From positions 1 to 42,035 of the forward strand of contig JAHEJV010000007.1 of the NCBI GenBank assembly GCA_024638705.1: a stretch of DNA of 42,035 nucleotides, given 5' to 3'. The stretch is from Deltaproteobacteria bacterium. Its GTDB lineage: Bacteria; Myxococcota_A; UBA9160; SMWR01. Made by a program: the position numbers and the translations under genes. Positions 31,584 through 39,314 of this stretch are shown in pieces; position 1 is the stretch's first letter, and each line of letters opens with the position of its first letter. The notes beneath the pieces were generated by a model, which saw only the letters and a list, made by a program, of their open reading frames with translations, was not told where the DNA came from and made no database searches.

Positions 31584-32664
31584 CCATCCCGCCCTGAACA
31601 CCGAGCTGTGTCGCCTCGTCGGCGTCGAACATCCGATCGTCCAGACCGGCATGGGCTGGGTGGCGAGTGCGAAGCTCACGTCGGCCACGGCGAACGCCGG
31701 CGGCCTCGGCATCATCGCGTCGGCGACGATGGACCTGCCCCAGCTCGCCGACGCGATCGCCGAAACCAAGGCCCGCACCGACAAGCCCTTCGGCGTGAAC
31801 CTGCGCTCGGACGCCCCGGACGTGATGGAACGCGCCGAGCTGATGGCGAAGGAAGGGGTGAAGGTCGCCTCCTTTGCGCTGGCCCCGAGTGAAGCGCTGA
31901 TGAAGTCGCTCAAGGACAAGGGACTGGTGTGCATCCCGTCGATCGGCGCGAAGCGCCACGCCGAGAAGGTGGCCGGGTGGGGCGCCGACGCGGTGATCGT
32001 CCAGGGCGGCGAAGCCGGCGGACACACGGGCAGCGTTCCCACCACGGTGCTGCTGCCCCAGGTGGTCGACGCCGTCGACATCCCGGTGGTCGCCGCCGGC
32101 GGCTTCTTCGACGGCCGCGGTCTCGTCGCGGCGCTGGCCTACGGCGCGGCCGGCATGGCGATGGGCACGCGCTTCCTGCTCACGAGCGATTCGCCCGTGC
32201 CCGACGCGATCAAGCAGATCTACCTCGGCAAGCGCGTCACCGACACCGTCGTGACGACCCAGGTGGACGGCTATCCCCACCGCGTGCTGCGCACGCCCTT
32301 CGTCGACGAGCTGGACAAGACCAACGCACTCACGAGTCTGCCGCGCGCGATCGCCAACGCGGTCCGTTTCCAGAAGATGCTCGGCACGCCGTGGACGCAG
32401 CTGATCCGCGAAGCGCTCTCGATGAAGCGCAGCCAGGAGCTCTCCTGGAGCCAGGTGGTGATGGCGGCGAACTCACCGATGCTGCTCAAGGCGTCGATGG
32501 TGGACGGCGACGTGGCGTCTGGCGTGATGGCGGGCGGCCAGGTGACGGGCCTGATCGAAGACCTGCCGAGCTGCGCCGAGCTGATCGGACGCATCGTCAC
32601 CCAGGCGTCGCAGGTCCTCGACGCGTTCGAAGCTGCGAACCTCGAAGCTGGGAAGGGCGCCTGA
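31579..32664 (+). CDS. Nitronate monooxygenase family FMN enzyme
   Basis: The 361-aa TIM-barrel flavoprotein starts LCRLVGVEHPIVQTGMGWVASAKLTSATANAGGLGIIASATM. VIVQGGEAGGHTGS is the phosphate/FMN-binding and catalytic His region of the nitronate monooxygenase/2-nitropropane dioxygenase family. VVAAGGFFDGRGLVAALAYGAAGMAMGTRFL completes the FMN site. It probably oxidises alkyl nitronates or reduces an enoyl-type substrate. ATG 31579 has AAGGAG 6 bases upstream. It is the second gene of the TetR operon, followed by a Nudix gene after 1 bp. Confidence 0.9.
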   Translation: MTHPALNTELCRLVGVEHPIVQTGMGWVASAKLTSATANAGGLGIIASATMDLPQLADAIAETKARTDKPFGVNLRSDAPDVMERAELMAKEGVKVASFALAPSEALMKSLKDKGLVCIPSIGAKRHAEKVAGWGADAVIVQGGEAGGHTGSVPTTVLLPQVVDAVDIPVVAAGGFFDGRGLVAALAYGAAGMAMGTRFLLTSDSPVPDAIKQIYLGKRVTDTVVTTQVDGYPHRVLRTPFVDELDKTNALTSLPRAIANAVRFQKMLGTPWTQLIREALSMKRSQELSWSQVVMAANSPMLLKASMVDGDVASGVMAGGQVTGLIEDLPSCAELIGRIVTQASQVLDAFEAANLEAGKGA

Positions 32665-32665
32665 C

Positions 32666-33577
32666 GTGGCGCGAAGCCCCGTCGCGATGGCGAAGCCGAT
32701 GAAGGCCGGGAACCCGGCCGACGTGCCGGTGCGTCCGGCGGCCACCGTGATGGTCGTCGACGACCGACCCGATCTCCACGTGCTGCTCCTGCGACGGCGC
32801 AAGGGCTCGGCATTCGTTGGCGGGATGGACGTCTTTCCCGGTGGCGGCGTCGATCACCACGACGCCGATCCGGAAGTCGAAGCCGTCTGCGCCGATCTCG
32901 ACGACGCGCGCGCGAGCGAGCGGCTCGGTCTCGCCGAAGACGGTCTCGCCTACTGGGTGGCGGCCACGCGCGAGACCTTCGAGGAGGCGGGCGTGCTCTT
33001 CGCGCGCCATCCCGAGGACGGTCGCGCCCTCGACCCGAGCGAGGACGGCATGGAGGAGCGCCTCGCCTCCGAACGTCGCGCCGTCGACGCGGGCGAGCGC
33101 CGTCTCGTCGACGTGGTGCGCGACCTCGACCTCCGGCTGACCGTCGACGAGATGCACTACGCGGCGCACTGGATCACGCCGCTCGGACCGCCGCGCCGCT
33201 ACGACACGCGCTTCTTCGTCACCGCGATGCCGAAGGGCCAGGTCTCCGTGCCGGATCGCCGCGAGGCGATCGAATCCGCGTGGGTGCGGCCGGTCGACGC
33301 GCTCGCGGACTTCGCGTCCGGCGCGCGGGTGATGCTGCCGCCGACGGTCGGCATGCTGCGCGTGCTCGCGAGCTATCCGAGCAGCGCGGCGCTGATGGCG
33401 GCCGCACTGCGCGACGAAGTGGGCGAGGACGAGCGCGTGCGGATGCTCGCGCTCGGCGACGGCCAATGGGACGTGCTGCTGCCCGGCGATCCGTTCGAGG
33501 ACGCGCCCGAGGGCGCGAAGATCCACGACACGGACGCCTGGGTCCGCTTGCGCCGCGGTCCGCTCGAGGTGGGTTGA
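32666..33577 (+). CDS. Nudix hydrolase, NUDT19-like
   Basis: The 303-aa product begins with an N-terminal strand region (RPAATVMVVDDRPDLHVLLLRRR). FVGGMDVFPGGGVD at about 50-63 and AATRETFEEAGVLF at about 99-112 form the Nudix box, split by an acidic insertion as in NUDT7/19 acyl-CoA diphosphatases. All catalytic residues (R, E, E, E, G) are present. HYAAHWITPLGPPRRYDTRFFVTAMP continues the domain. It may hydrolyse CoA derivatives made by neighbouring enzymes. The start is GTG, 1 bp after the nitronate monooxygenase stop. It is a better preserved relative of the Nudix protein at 23525. Confidence 0.83.
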   Translation: MARSPVAMAKPMKAGNPADVPVRPAATVMVVDDRPDLHVLLLRRRKGSAFVGGMDVFPGGGVDHHDADPEVEAVCADLDDARASERLGLAEDGLAYWVAATRETFEEAGVLFARHPEDGRALDPSEDGMEERLASERRAVDAGERRLVDVVRDLDLRLTVDEMHYAAHWITPLGPPRRYDTRFFVTAMPKGQVSVPDRREAIESAWVRPVDALADFASGARVMLPPTVGMLRVLASYPSSAALMAAALRDEVGEDERVRMLALGDGQWDVLLPGDPFEDAPEGAKIHDTDAWVRLRRGPLEVG

Positions 33578-33651
33578 TGCGCGCCGACCGCGCTGCGCCG
33601 CTCTCCGACGCGCGCGCGACGGCCGTCGCCTAGGACGCGAACGCCCCGCCC

Positions 33652-34908
33652 GTGCGCGAACTCTTCGGCGACATCCGCGGGCGCGCGCTCTTCGTCGTGC
33701 TCGGTTGCCTCGTCTGCCAGATGGGGCTCGGCATCGGCTATGCGATCGGGCCGCTCGCGCCGGCGATGCTCGAAGAGCTGGGCTGGTCGCGCGCGCTGCT
33801 GTCGTCGGCGCAGGCGCCCCAGTCGTGGGTGATCGGACTGGCCAGCCCGATCGTCGGGTTCCTGGTCGTGCGCCACGGCGCGCGCGCGGTCCTGTGTTGC
33901 GGCGCGGTCGTGCTGGGCGCGGGATACGGCGCGTTCGCGGCGATGCAGGCCTGGTGGCAGCTCGCGGCGGCGTGGGCGCTGATCGGGCTCGGCGTCACTG
34001 GCCTCGGTGACATCGCGGTGGGCGCCGTCGTCGCTCAGTGGGTGCGGCGCTCGCGCGGGCTGGCGCTCGGGATCGTCTACACCGGCTCGAACCTGGGCGG
34101 GTTCCTCGCCACGCGTGGCATGGTGGCGATCGCCGACGGCGGCTCGTGGCGCGCCGCCGTCGCGGCGGCGGCGATCAGCGCCTTCGTGATCCTGCTCCCC
34201 GCAGCCTGGTTCGCCGTGCGCGACCGCGTCGTTGCGCCGTCGCCGGATGCGGACGAGAGCCGGCGCGACGCACCGGCCTACGACGAGACCGAGCGCGACC
34301 TCGATCTCGCGGCGGCCCTGCGCACGCGCAGCTTCTGGATCCTCACCTTCACGCTGCTCGGTTTCTGGGTCTACCTCTATGCCGTGCTCGCGCACTTCTC
34401 GCTCGCGATCGTCGACGCCGGGACGAGCCGTGCGGAAGCCGGCGGCCATCTCGCGAACGCGGTCGCGATGGGACTCGTGAGCAAGATCGCCTTCGGGTGG
34501 ATCGCCGACCGCCTGTCCGCGAAGCCCGCGTTGCTGCTCGACTACGGACTGCTCGCGGTGTCGGCGGCGCTGCTGACGCTCGTTCCGTCGGGGAATGGAG
34601 TCGTCGTCTGGGCCTTCGTGCTCAGCTTCGGCTTCTCGTACGCGGCCCGCGACGTCGTCACGCCGCTCGTCCTCGTCCATTGCTTCGGCAGCCGCTATCT
34701 GGCGAAGCTCTACGGCGTCCTGATGCTGACGATCCTGCCCGGCGGCACGCTCGGCCCGATCGTTACGGGATGGACCCACGATCGGACCGGGAGCTATGCG
34801 ACCGCCTTCGCGACGCTCGCCGTGTGGAGCGGCGTGTCCTTCGCGCTGCTCACGCTCGTCCGGGACGAACGACGCGTGCCGACGAAGGGTGCGGCGCCGG
34901 TCGGCTAG
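33652..34908 (+). CDS. Major facilitator superfamily transporter (monocarboxylate/oxalate-formate-like)
   Basis: The 418-aa protein has about twelve helices. Helix 1 is RALFVVLGCLVCQMGLGIGYAIGPLAP, then MLEELGWSRALLSSAQAPQSWV, and the region after it resembles the MCT/OFA group. The central loop (RDRVVAPSPDADESRRDAPAYDETERDLDLAAALRTRSFW) divides two six-helix halves; HLANAVAMGLVSKIAFGWIADRL is the second-half equivalent of the A-motif. The likely substrates are organic acids. GTG 33652 follows the Nudix gene by 74 bp and is probably in the same operon. The stop overlaps the convergent gene by 4 bp. Confidence 0.83.
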   Translation: MRELFGDIRGRALFVVLGCLVCQMGLGIGYAIGPLAPAMLEELGWSRALLSSAQAPQSWVIGLASPIVGFLVVRHGARAVLCCGAVVLGAGYGAFAAMQAWWQLAAAWALIGLGVTGLGDIAVGAVVAQWVRRSRGLALGIVYTGSNLGGFLATRGMVAIADGGSWRAAVAAAAISAFVILLPAAWFAVRDRVVAPSPDADESRRDAPAYDETERDLDLAAALRTRSFWILTFTLLGFWVYLYAVLAHFSLAIVDAGTSRAEAGGHLANAVAMGLVSKIAFGWIADRLSAKPALLLDYGLLAVSAALLTLVPSGNGVVVWAFVLSFGFSYAARDVVTPLVLVHCFGSRYLAKLYGVLMLTILPGGTLGPIVTGWTHDRTGSYATAFATLAVWSGVSFALLTLVRDERRVPTKGAAPVG

Positions 34909-35675
34909 GCGGCCTCGCCAGCGACGGCGGCGCGCTCGCGGATCCGATCCAGATAGCGCGCGGGCGGGAAGAAGCTCAGGCTGAGCGCGACGGCGGCGAC
35001 CGGCGCGGCCGCCAGGAACACGACCTGCAGCGCCATGAAGATCTGGGTTTCCAGCGCTCCCGGAGTCCCGCCGGCTTCCCAGAATACGAACACCCGGTTC
35101 AACATCCTCGCCGCGAGGGCGATGCCGGGCAGGACGGACACGGCGCACGTCCAGATCGACCACAGTCCGAAGCGGTTGGCGACGACCGGGTCGGCGAGGC
35201 CGAGCCGGACGCGCTTCTGCATCGCGACCCAGTAGCGGAACGACTCGCGGAAGGCCCAGCCCGTCGGGACGAGGCGCGCGAAGTTGGTCGCGATGATCGC
35301 GATCGAATCCTCCTGGCTGCCCTGGCCCGAGACGAGCGTCCAGACCGTGGTCGCGACGATCGCGGCGATCGTCGTCAGCGCGAATTGGCTGGCGACGGCC
35401 CGGCCGGGATGGAAGACGCGCCATGTGAACAACGTCATCGCGATCGCGCCGCCGGCGAAGAAGAGATGGCCGGCCATGTTGATCCATTCGCCGCTCTCCG
35501 GGTCGATGGTGAAGACGGCGATCCCGTAGACGCGCAGCGGGATTCCGATGCCGGCGCCGAGGAAGTAGAGCCCGGCCCACAGCTCTGGCATCTGCCGCGT
35601 CCGGAGCGCCAGCAGCAGCAGGCGGACGGCGGGCGCCAGGAGCAGGGCGGCGACGAGAAACGGGATCACGGTCAT
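34905..35675 (-). CDS. Seven-helix integral membrane protein, hypothetical
   Basis: The 256-aa product has roughly seven hydrophobic stretches with short loops (MTVIPFLVAALLLAPAVRLLLLAL; PELWAGLYFLGAGIGIPLRVYG; NMAGHLFFAGGAIAMTLFTWRVF; FALTTIAAIVATTVWTLVSG; WSIWTCAVSVLPGIALAA; IFMALQVVFLAAAPVAAVALSLSFF). No family is recognised. ATG 35675 overlaps the TGA of the upstream 73-aa ORF (ATGA), so the two are coupled. Its stop overlaps the MFS stop on the other strand. Confidence 0.68.
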   Translation of the reverse strand: MTVIPFLVAALLLAPAVRLLLLALRTRQMPELWAGLYFLGAGIGIPLRVYGIAVFTIDPESGEWINMAGHLFFAGGAIAMTLFTWRVFHPGRAVASQFALTTIAAIVATTVWTLVSGQGSQEDSIAIIATNFARLVPTGWAFRESFRYWVAMQKRVRLGLADPVVANRFGLWSIWTCAVSVLPGIALAARMLNRVFVFWEAGGTPGALETQIFMALQVVFLAAAPVAAVALSLSFFPPARYLDRIRERAAVAGEAA

Positions 35676-35893
35676 CTGGGGTTTCTCGGGGTCTGTGCGA
35701 TCCGGCCCCGCATTTGCGGTTCGCCCGGAGGGAGCTTCTCCAGCACGACGGCGATCTCGCGCGGCGTCCCATCCCCTGGCTCGCGGCCGGCGTGCCGGCG
35801 CGCGATCCGCGCCGTGCCGTGCGCCTCGACCAGGTTCGGCGACGTCTCGGCTTCGAGCGACTGGGTGGTGGAATCGAAAGCAGGGGCGGCCAT
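35672..35893 (-). CDS. Hypothetical 73-residue protein
   Basis: The ORF MAAPAFDSTTQSLEAETSPNL continues to TPRNPR and overlaps the membrane protein by ATGA. It has no signal, helix repeat or motif I recognise and is Arg/Glu-rich, probably soluble. The evidence for it being a gene is the coupling overlap and the lack of a rival frame. Confidence 0.45.
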   Translation of the reverse strand: MAAPAFDSTTQSLEAETSPNLVEAHGTARIARRHAGREPGDGTPREIAVVLEKLPPGEPQMRGRIAQTPRNPR

Positions 35894-36040
35894 GACCGGG
35901 GTCTCCCGCCGTGCCCCACCGCTCGGACGGGACCGGTGTCCGAGAGGGCCTTCGGCGGAACCGATGCGCCGGTTGAGATCGAATTCCCGTACCCGATCGG
36001 GCCGGGTGCGAGGGGTGCGTCTCCGGGCCGGGACGCTCGC

Positions 36041-36340
36041 CTAACGACCGTCGGCGAACTCCTCGAGATCCCAGAGTGCTTCGCGCATCGCGTCGCCGTC
36101 CGGATCCTGCTGCGCGCGGATCTCGGCGAGCACGACGAGCGCCTTCCGCTCCCGCGCGGAGTATTCGCCGACGAGCACATCTTCGAGCTGCTCGTCGTCG
36201 AGCTCGCTCGGCTCGTGGCCTTCGTAGTCCCCGTCTGTGCGCGCTTCGACGAGCACGTCGCAGGCGGCGTCGATGTCGTCCGTCTCCCACCCCATTTCGT
36301 GCAGGTGGACCAGCGCGTCTTCCCGGTTTTCGTCCGCCAT
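36041..36340 (-). CDS. Small acidic hypothetical protein
   Basis: The 99-aa product is strongly acidic (DENREDALVHLHEMGWETDDIDAACDVL; EPSELDDEQLEDVLVGEYSARERKALVVLAEI). It is predicted to be helical and soluble, and no family is recognised. ATG 36340 precedes a clean frame with coding-type third-base bias. It is a single-gene unit between the DUF35 gene (100 bp upstream) and the 73-aa ORF (147 bp downstream) on the same strand. Confidence 0.6.
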   Translation of the reverse strand: MADENREDALVHLHEMGWETDDIDAACDVLVEARTDGDYEGHEPSELDDEQLEDVLVGEYSARERKALVVLAEIRAQQDPDGDAMREALWDLEEFADGR

Positions 36341-36440
36341 GCGCCGTTCCTCCCGTCGAGCTTTGCGCGCGCGGCGTTCTCTGCTCCCTGTTCCCGATTC
36401 CTCGGGCGTGTGGGCGTCGTCGCGAATCCGCGTCTTCGCC

Positions 36441-36884
36441 TCAGTCGCCCGGCACCCAGCGGGGGAGCGTGACGTCGTCGTCGATCTTCTCGAAGACGGC
36501 GCGGACGCGTGCGCCGATCGTGACCTCGGCGGGAGGAAACGCCTCGATCGGGTCGCCCGCCCGCGCGACCAGGTTGCCGATCAGGCGCACGGTCGGGTCC
36601 TCGTCGAGCGCGACGGTCACCACCACGTAGGGCGCGAGGTCCTGGAAGGGCGGGAGCAGCGGCGGGTGGGGCACGGCGAACGACCAGATCGTCCCGCGGC
36701 CCGACACCGTCGTCCAGGTCGGCTCGGCGCGCGGGGCCCACGGGCTCATCGGACGCGGCGGAAAGATCAGCCGGCCGGTCTCGGAACACTGCTGCATGCG
36801 GAGCTCGCCCCGGCGACACCCCTCGAAGAAGGGCGCCGAGTCCTCGTCGCAGGGAGCCAGCATCGGATTCGGGAAGTCCGGCAT
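36441..36884 (-). CDS. DUF35 OB-fold protein, thiolase/aldolase accessory subunit
   Basis: The 147-aa protein has the DUF35 layout: an N-terminal helix (EDSAPFFEGCRRGELRMQQCSETGRLIFPPRP), then an OB fold (WTTVSGRGTIWSFAVPHPPLLPPFQDLAPYVVVTVALDEDPTVRLIGNLV). The zinc-ribbon Cys set is nearly gone: Cys33 remains, while the three other positions are Gly, Met/Ser and Pro/Trp. It starts 7 bp after the SCP2-thiolase/Ltp2-like stop. Such DUF35-plus-Ltp2 pairs are known in steroid side-chain cleavage (ChsH2-Ltp2 complex), so a complex with the upstream protein is likely. ATG 36884 follows GAGGA. Confidence 0.8.
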   Translation of the reverse strand: MPDFPNPMLAPCDEDSAPFFEGCRRGELRMQQCSETGRLIFPPRPMSPWAPRAEPTWTTVSGRGTIWSFAVPHPPLLPPFQDLAPYVVVTVALDEDPTVRLIGNLVARAGDPIEAFPPAEVTIGARVRAVFEKIDDDVTLPRWVPGD

Positions 36885-36891
36885 GCGTTCC

Positions 36892-38031
36892 TCAGTTGCG
36901 CAGCAGCACGGCGCTGGTCGGCACGCCTTCGCCGGCCGTCACCAGGCAGGTGCGCGCGTCCTCCACCTGGCTCGTCGAATCGCCGCGCAGCTGTCGCACG
37001 CCTTCGTTGATCAGGTTGAAGCCGTGGACATAGGCCTCGGAGAGCCCGCCTCCGGAGGTGTTGATCGGGAGGCGTCCGCCGAGCTCGAGGTTGCCGTCCT
37101 CGGTGAACGCCGCGCCCTCGCCGCGCTCGCAGATTCCGTAGCCCTCGAGCGAGAGCGGGATCAGCGGCGTGAAGGCGTCGTAGAGCTGCGCCACGTCGAG
37201 GTCGGCGGGGCGGATGTCGGAATGACGGTAGAGCTGTTTCGCGCAGGTCCAGGCCGGGCCGCGCAGCGGATCCTCGCACCAGTAGTTGACCATCGTGTGG
37301 TGCTGGGGCGGCAGACCCTGGCCGAAGCCATGGACGAAGACGGGCTTCTTGCGGCAGTCACGCGCGCGCTCGGCCGACACGACGACGCAGGCGAGCGCGC
37401 CGTCGGTCTCGAGACAGTTGTCGAAGAGACAGAGCGGCTCGGAGATCCAGCGTGCGTCCATGTACTGCTCGCGGTCGAGGGGCTTGCCGTGCATGACCGC
37501 GCGCGGGTTGCGGTTGGCGGCGCGGCGGACGGCGAGGGCGACGTTGGCGAGATGGTCGCGGGTCGCGCCGTACTCGTGCATGTAGCGCCGCGTCAGCATC
37601 GCGATCTCGTCCACCGGACGGAGCAACCCGTAGGGACGCGTCCACGTCGCCTGGGCGCTCGCCTGCACCGCGCCGGCCCACGGCCGCTGCCCCGACCCGC
37701 GCTTGCGCGAGCGCCACGCCACGCCCACCCGGCATTGCCCGGTCGCCACGGCCATCGCCAGGTGTCCGACACAGCCCGGCCCGGCGCCGCCGCCGTAGTG
37801 GATCTGGCTGAAGAAGGTCACCTCACCGGCGCCGATGTTCTTCGCGATCTCGACCTCGTCGTTCGTCTCCATCGTGTAGGACGCGAGGCCGTCGACCTCG
37901 CTGGGCGCGATGCCGGCATCGTCGAGCGCGCTGAGGATCGCCTGGCAGGCGAGGGCCTTCTCGCTCGGTTCGAGCCGCTTCGCGAAATCGGTCTCGCCGA
38001 TGCCGACGATGGCGGTCGCGTCCTTGAGCAA
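36892..38031 (-). CDS. SCP2-thiolase-fold protein, Ltp2-like retro-aldolase candidate
   Basis: The 379-aa protein has the thiolase fold (ATAIVGIGETDFAKR; HYGGGAGPGCVGHL with Cys87; INTSGGGLSEAYVHGFNLINEGVRQLRGD). Where thiolases have HDCF or NEAF, it has YDAF (Tyr284), and a second Tyr334 is in SEAYVHG. Ltp2-type steroid side-chain aldolases rely on two Tyr, so aldol cleavage of a 17-hydroxy or similar side-chain CoA ester is possible; a thiolase is the alternative. TTG 38031 follows GGGAGA by about 7 bases. It is divergent from the acyl-CoA dehydrogenase gene with a 96-bp regulatory gap. Confidence 0.8.
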   Translation of the reverse strand: MLKDATAIVGIGETDFAKRLEPSEKALACQAILSALDDAGIAPSEVDGLASYTMETNDEVEIAKNIGAGEVTFFSQIHYGGGAGPGCVGHLAMAVATGQCRVGVAWRSRKRGSGQRPWAGAVQASAQATWTRPYGLLRPVDEIAMLTRRYMHEYGATRDHLANVALAVRRAANRNPRAVMHGKPLDREQYMDARWISEPLCLFDNCLETDGALACVVVSAERARDCRKKPVFVHGFGQGLPPQHHTMVNYWCEDPLRGPAWTCAKQLYRHSDIRPADLDVAQLYDAFTPLIPLSLEGYGICERGEGAAFTEDGNLELGGRLPINTSGGGLSEAYVHGFNLINEGVRQLRGDSTSQVEDARTCLVTAGEGVPTSAVLLRN

Positions 38032-38084
38032 TGGCGTCTCCCGTCGCGCCTGGGGCGCGGCGACTGGTGATTTCGGGAACGCAT

Positions 38085-38094
38085 CGTATCGTAT
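38085..38094. promoter_or_regulatory. Shared 10-bp element CGTATCGTAT in the divergent gap
   Basis: CGTATCGTAT sits between the divergent Ltp2-like and acyl-CoA dehydrogenase genes, 33 bp before GTG 38128. The identical 10-mer occurs at 40945-40954 before the second dehydrogenase, where it is part of an inverted repeat. It is a candidate binding site for a common regulator. Confidence 0.45.
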
Positions 38095-38127
38095 TGGTCC
38101 GACGCGCCGTGCCGCGATGGAGACCCC

Positions 38128-39303
38128 GTGAATTTCGATCTCGCACCCGAAGAAGTCGCCTTCCAGCGGGAGGTCGAGGCGTTCCTCGCCGCGAACGCAT
38201 CGCCCGAGGTGATGGACGCGCACCCCGAGCAGCTATCGCAGACCGTCGACTCGCCCGCGAAGCGCGCCTTCATGCGCAAGCTCGCCGACAAGGGCTGGCT
38301 CGGGATGTCCTGGCCTGCGGAGTACGGCGGCCAGGAGAAGAGCGGCATCTACGACTTCATTCTCACCGAGTCGCTCTCGCGCTACGGCGCGCCGCAGCCG
38401 GGGAAGGGAGTCGGGATCGTCGGCAAGACGATCATCCGCCACGGCAACGAGACGCTGAAGCAGTTCTTCCTGCCGAAGATCATCCGCGGCGAGGTCGAGT
38501 TCGCGATCGGCTACAGCGAGCCCCAGGCCGGGTCCGACGCGGCGAACATACAGCTCAAGGCCACGAAGGTGGACGGAGGCTGGAAGCTCGATGGGAAGAA
38601 GATCTGGACGACGTCGGCGCACTTCGCCGACTGGTACTGGGTGGGCGCGCGCACCGACACGAGCCACAAGCACAAGGGCATCACGCTCTTCCTGATCGAG
38701 ATGAACCACCCCGGGCTCACGATCCACCCCACGATGACGATCGGCGACGAGCGCACCAACGAGGTGTTCTTCGACGACGTCTTCGTGTCCGACGACTTCG
38801 TCGTCGGCGAGGTCAACCACGGCTGGACGTACATCTGCGAGGCCCTCGACCTCGAGCGCTTCGCGATGATGCCGGTCGGTCCGCTGGAGAAGAAGGTCGA
38901 GGCGCTCACCGAGTGGGTGCGAACGTCCACGTGCGACGGCGAGCCGCGGCGCGACGTTCCCGACGCGCGGCGCTCCGTCGCCCAGGCCGTCACCCAGCTC
39001 GAGGTGGCGCGCATGCTCCAGCGCCGGGTGATCTCCGAGGCGCTCAAGGACCGGGTGCCCACCGTCGAGTCTTCCCAGTACAAGCTCTTCATGAACGAGC
39101 ACGGCCAGCGCGTCGCCAACGCCGCGCTCGATCTGATGGGCGCCGCCGGACAGCTCAAGCCCGACAACGACGACGCCCCGATCGGCGGCCGCTTCGAGCG
39201 CTCCTATCGCTACACCGTCGTGGACACGATCGGCGGCGGCGCGTCGGAGATCCAGAAGAACATCATCGCGCGGCGCGGCCTGGGCCTGCCGCCCAATTTC
39301 TAG
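38128..39303 (+). CDS. Acyl-CoA dehydrogenase family protein
   Basis: The 391-aa FAD enzyme oxidises an acyl-CoA at the alpha-beta bond. KGWLGMSWPAEYGGQEKSGIYDF is the N-terminal domain; FAIGYSEPQAGSDAANIQLKA and GKKIWTTSAHFADWYW are the FAD/substrate strands; and the C-terminal helix ends TIGGGASEIQKNIIARRGLGLP. The MCAD-type Glu (YEGT) position is Gly, but Glu243 in ALDLERF aligns with the helix-G base of isovaleryl-CoA dehydrogenase and the steroid FadE/ChsE enzymes. It is a close paralogue of the dehydrogenase at 41011. GTG 38128 is divergent from the Ltp2-like gene. Confidence 0.9.
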   Translation: MNFDLAPEEVAFQREVEAFLAANASPEVMDAHPEQLSQTVDSPAKRAFMRKLADKGWLGMSWPAEYGGQEKSGIYDFILTESLSRYGAPQPGKGVGIVGKTIIRHGNETLKQFFLPKIIRGEVEFAIGYSEPQAGSDAANIQLKATKVDGGWKLDGKKIWTTSAHFADWYWVGARTDTSHKHKGITLFLIEMNHPGLTIHPTMTIGDERTNEVFFDDVFVSDDFVVGEVNHGWTYICEALDLERFAMMPVGPLEKKVEALTEWVRTSTCDGEPRRDVPDARRSVAQAVTQLEVARMLQRRVISEALKDRVPTVESSQYKLFMNEHGQRVANAALDLMGAAGQLKPDNDDAPIGGRFERSYRYTVVDTIGGGASEIQKNIIARRGLGLPPNF

Positions 39304-39314
39304 GGCGCCATTCG

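Noticed and set aside
33577-33633. 18-codon ORF overlapping the Nudix stop (TGATG)
   Set aside because: It is very short, Ala/Arg-rich and has no SD before its ATG. It could be a coupling peptide, but nothing supports it beyond the overlap.
33373-36819. 1148-codon minus-strand open frame
   Set aside because: It crosses the MFS gene antisense and several minus-strand genes out of frame. Its composition is Arg-rich with no motif, typical of a high-GC shadow frame.
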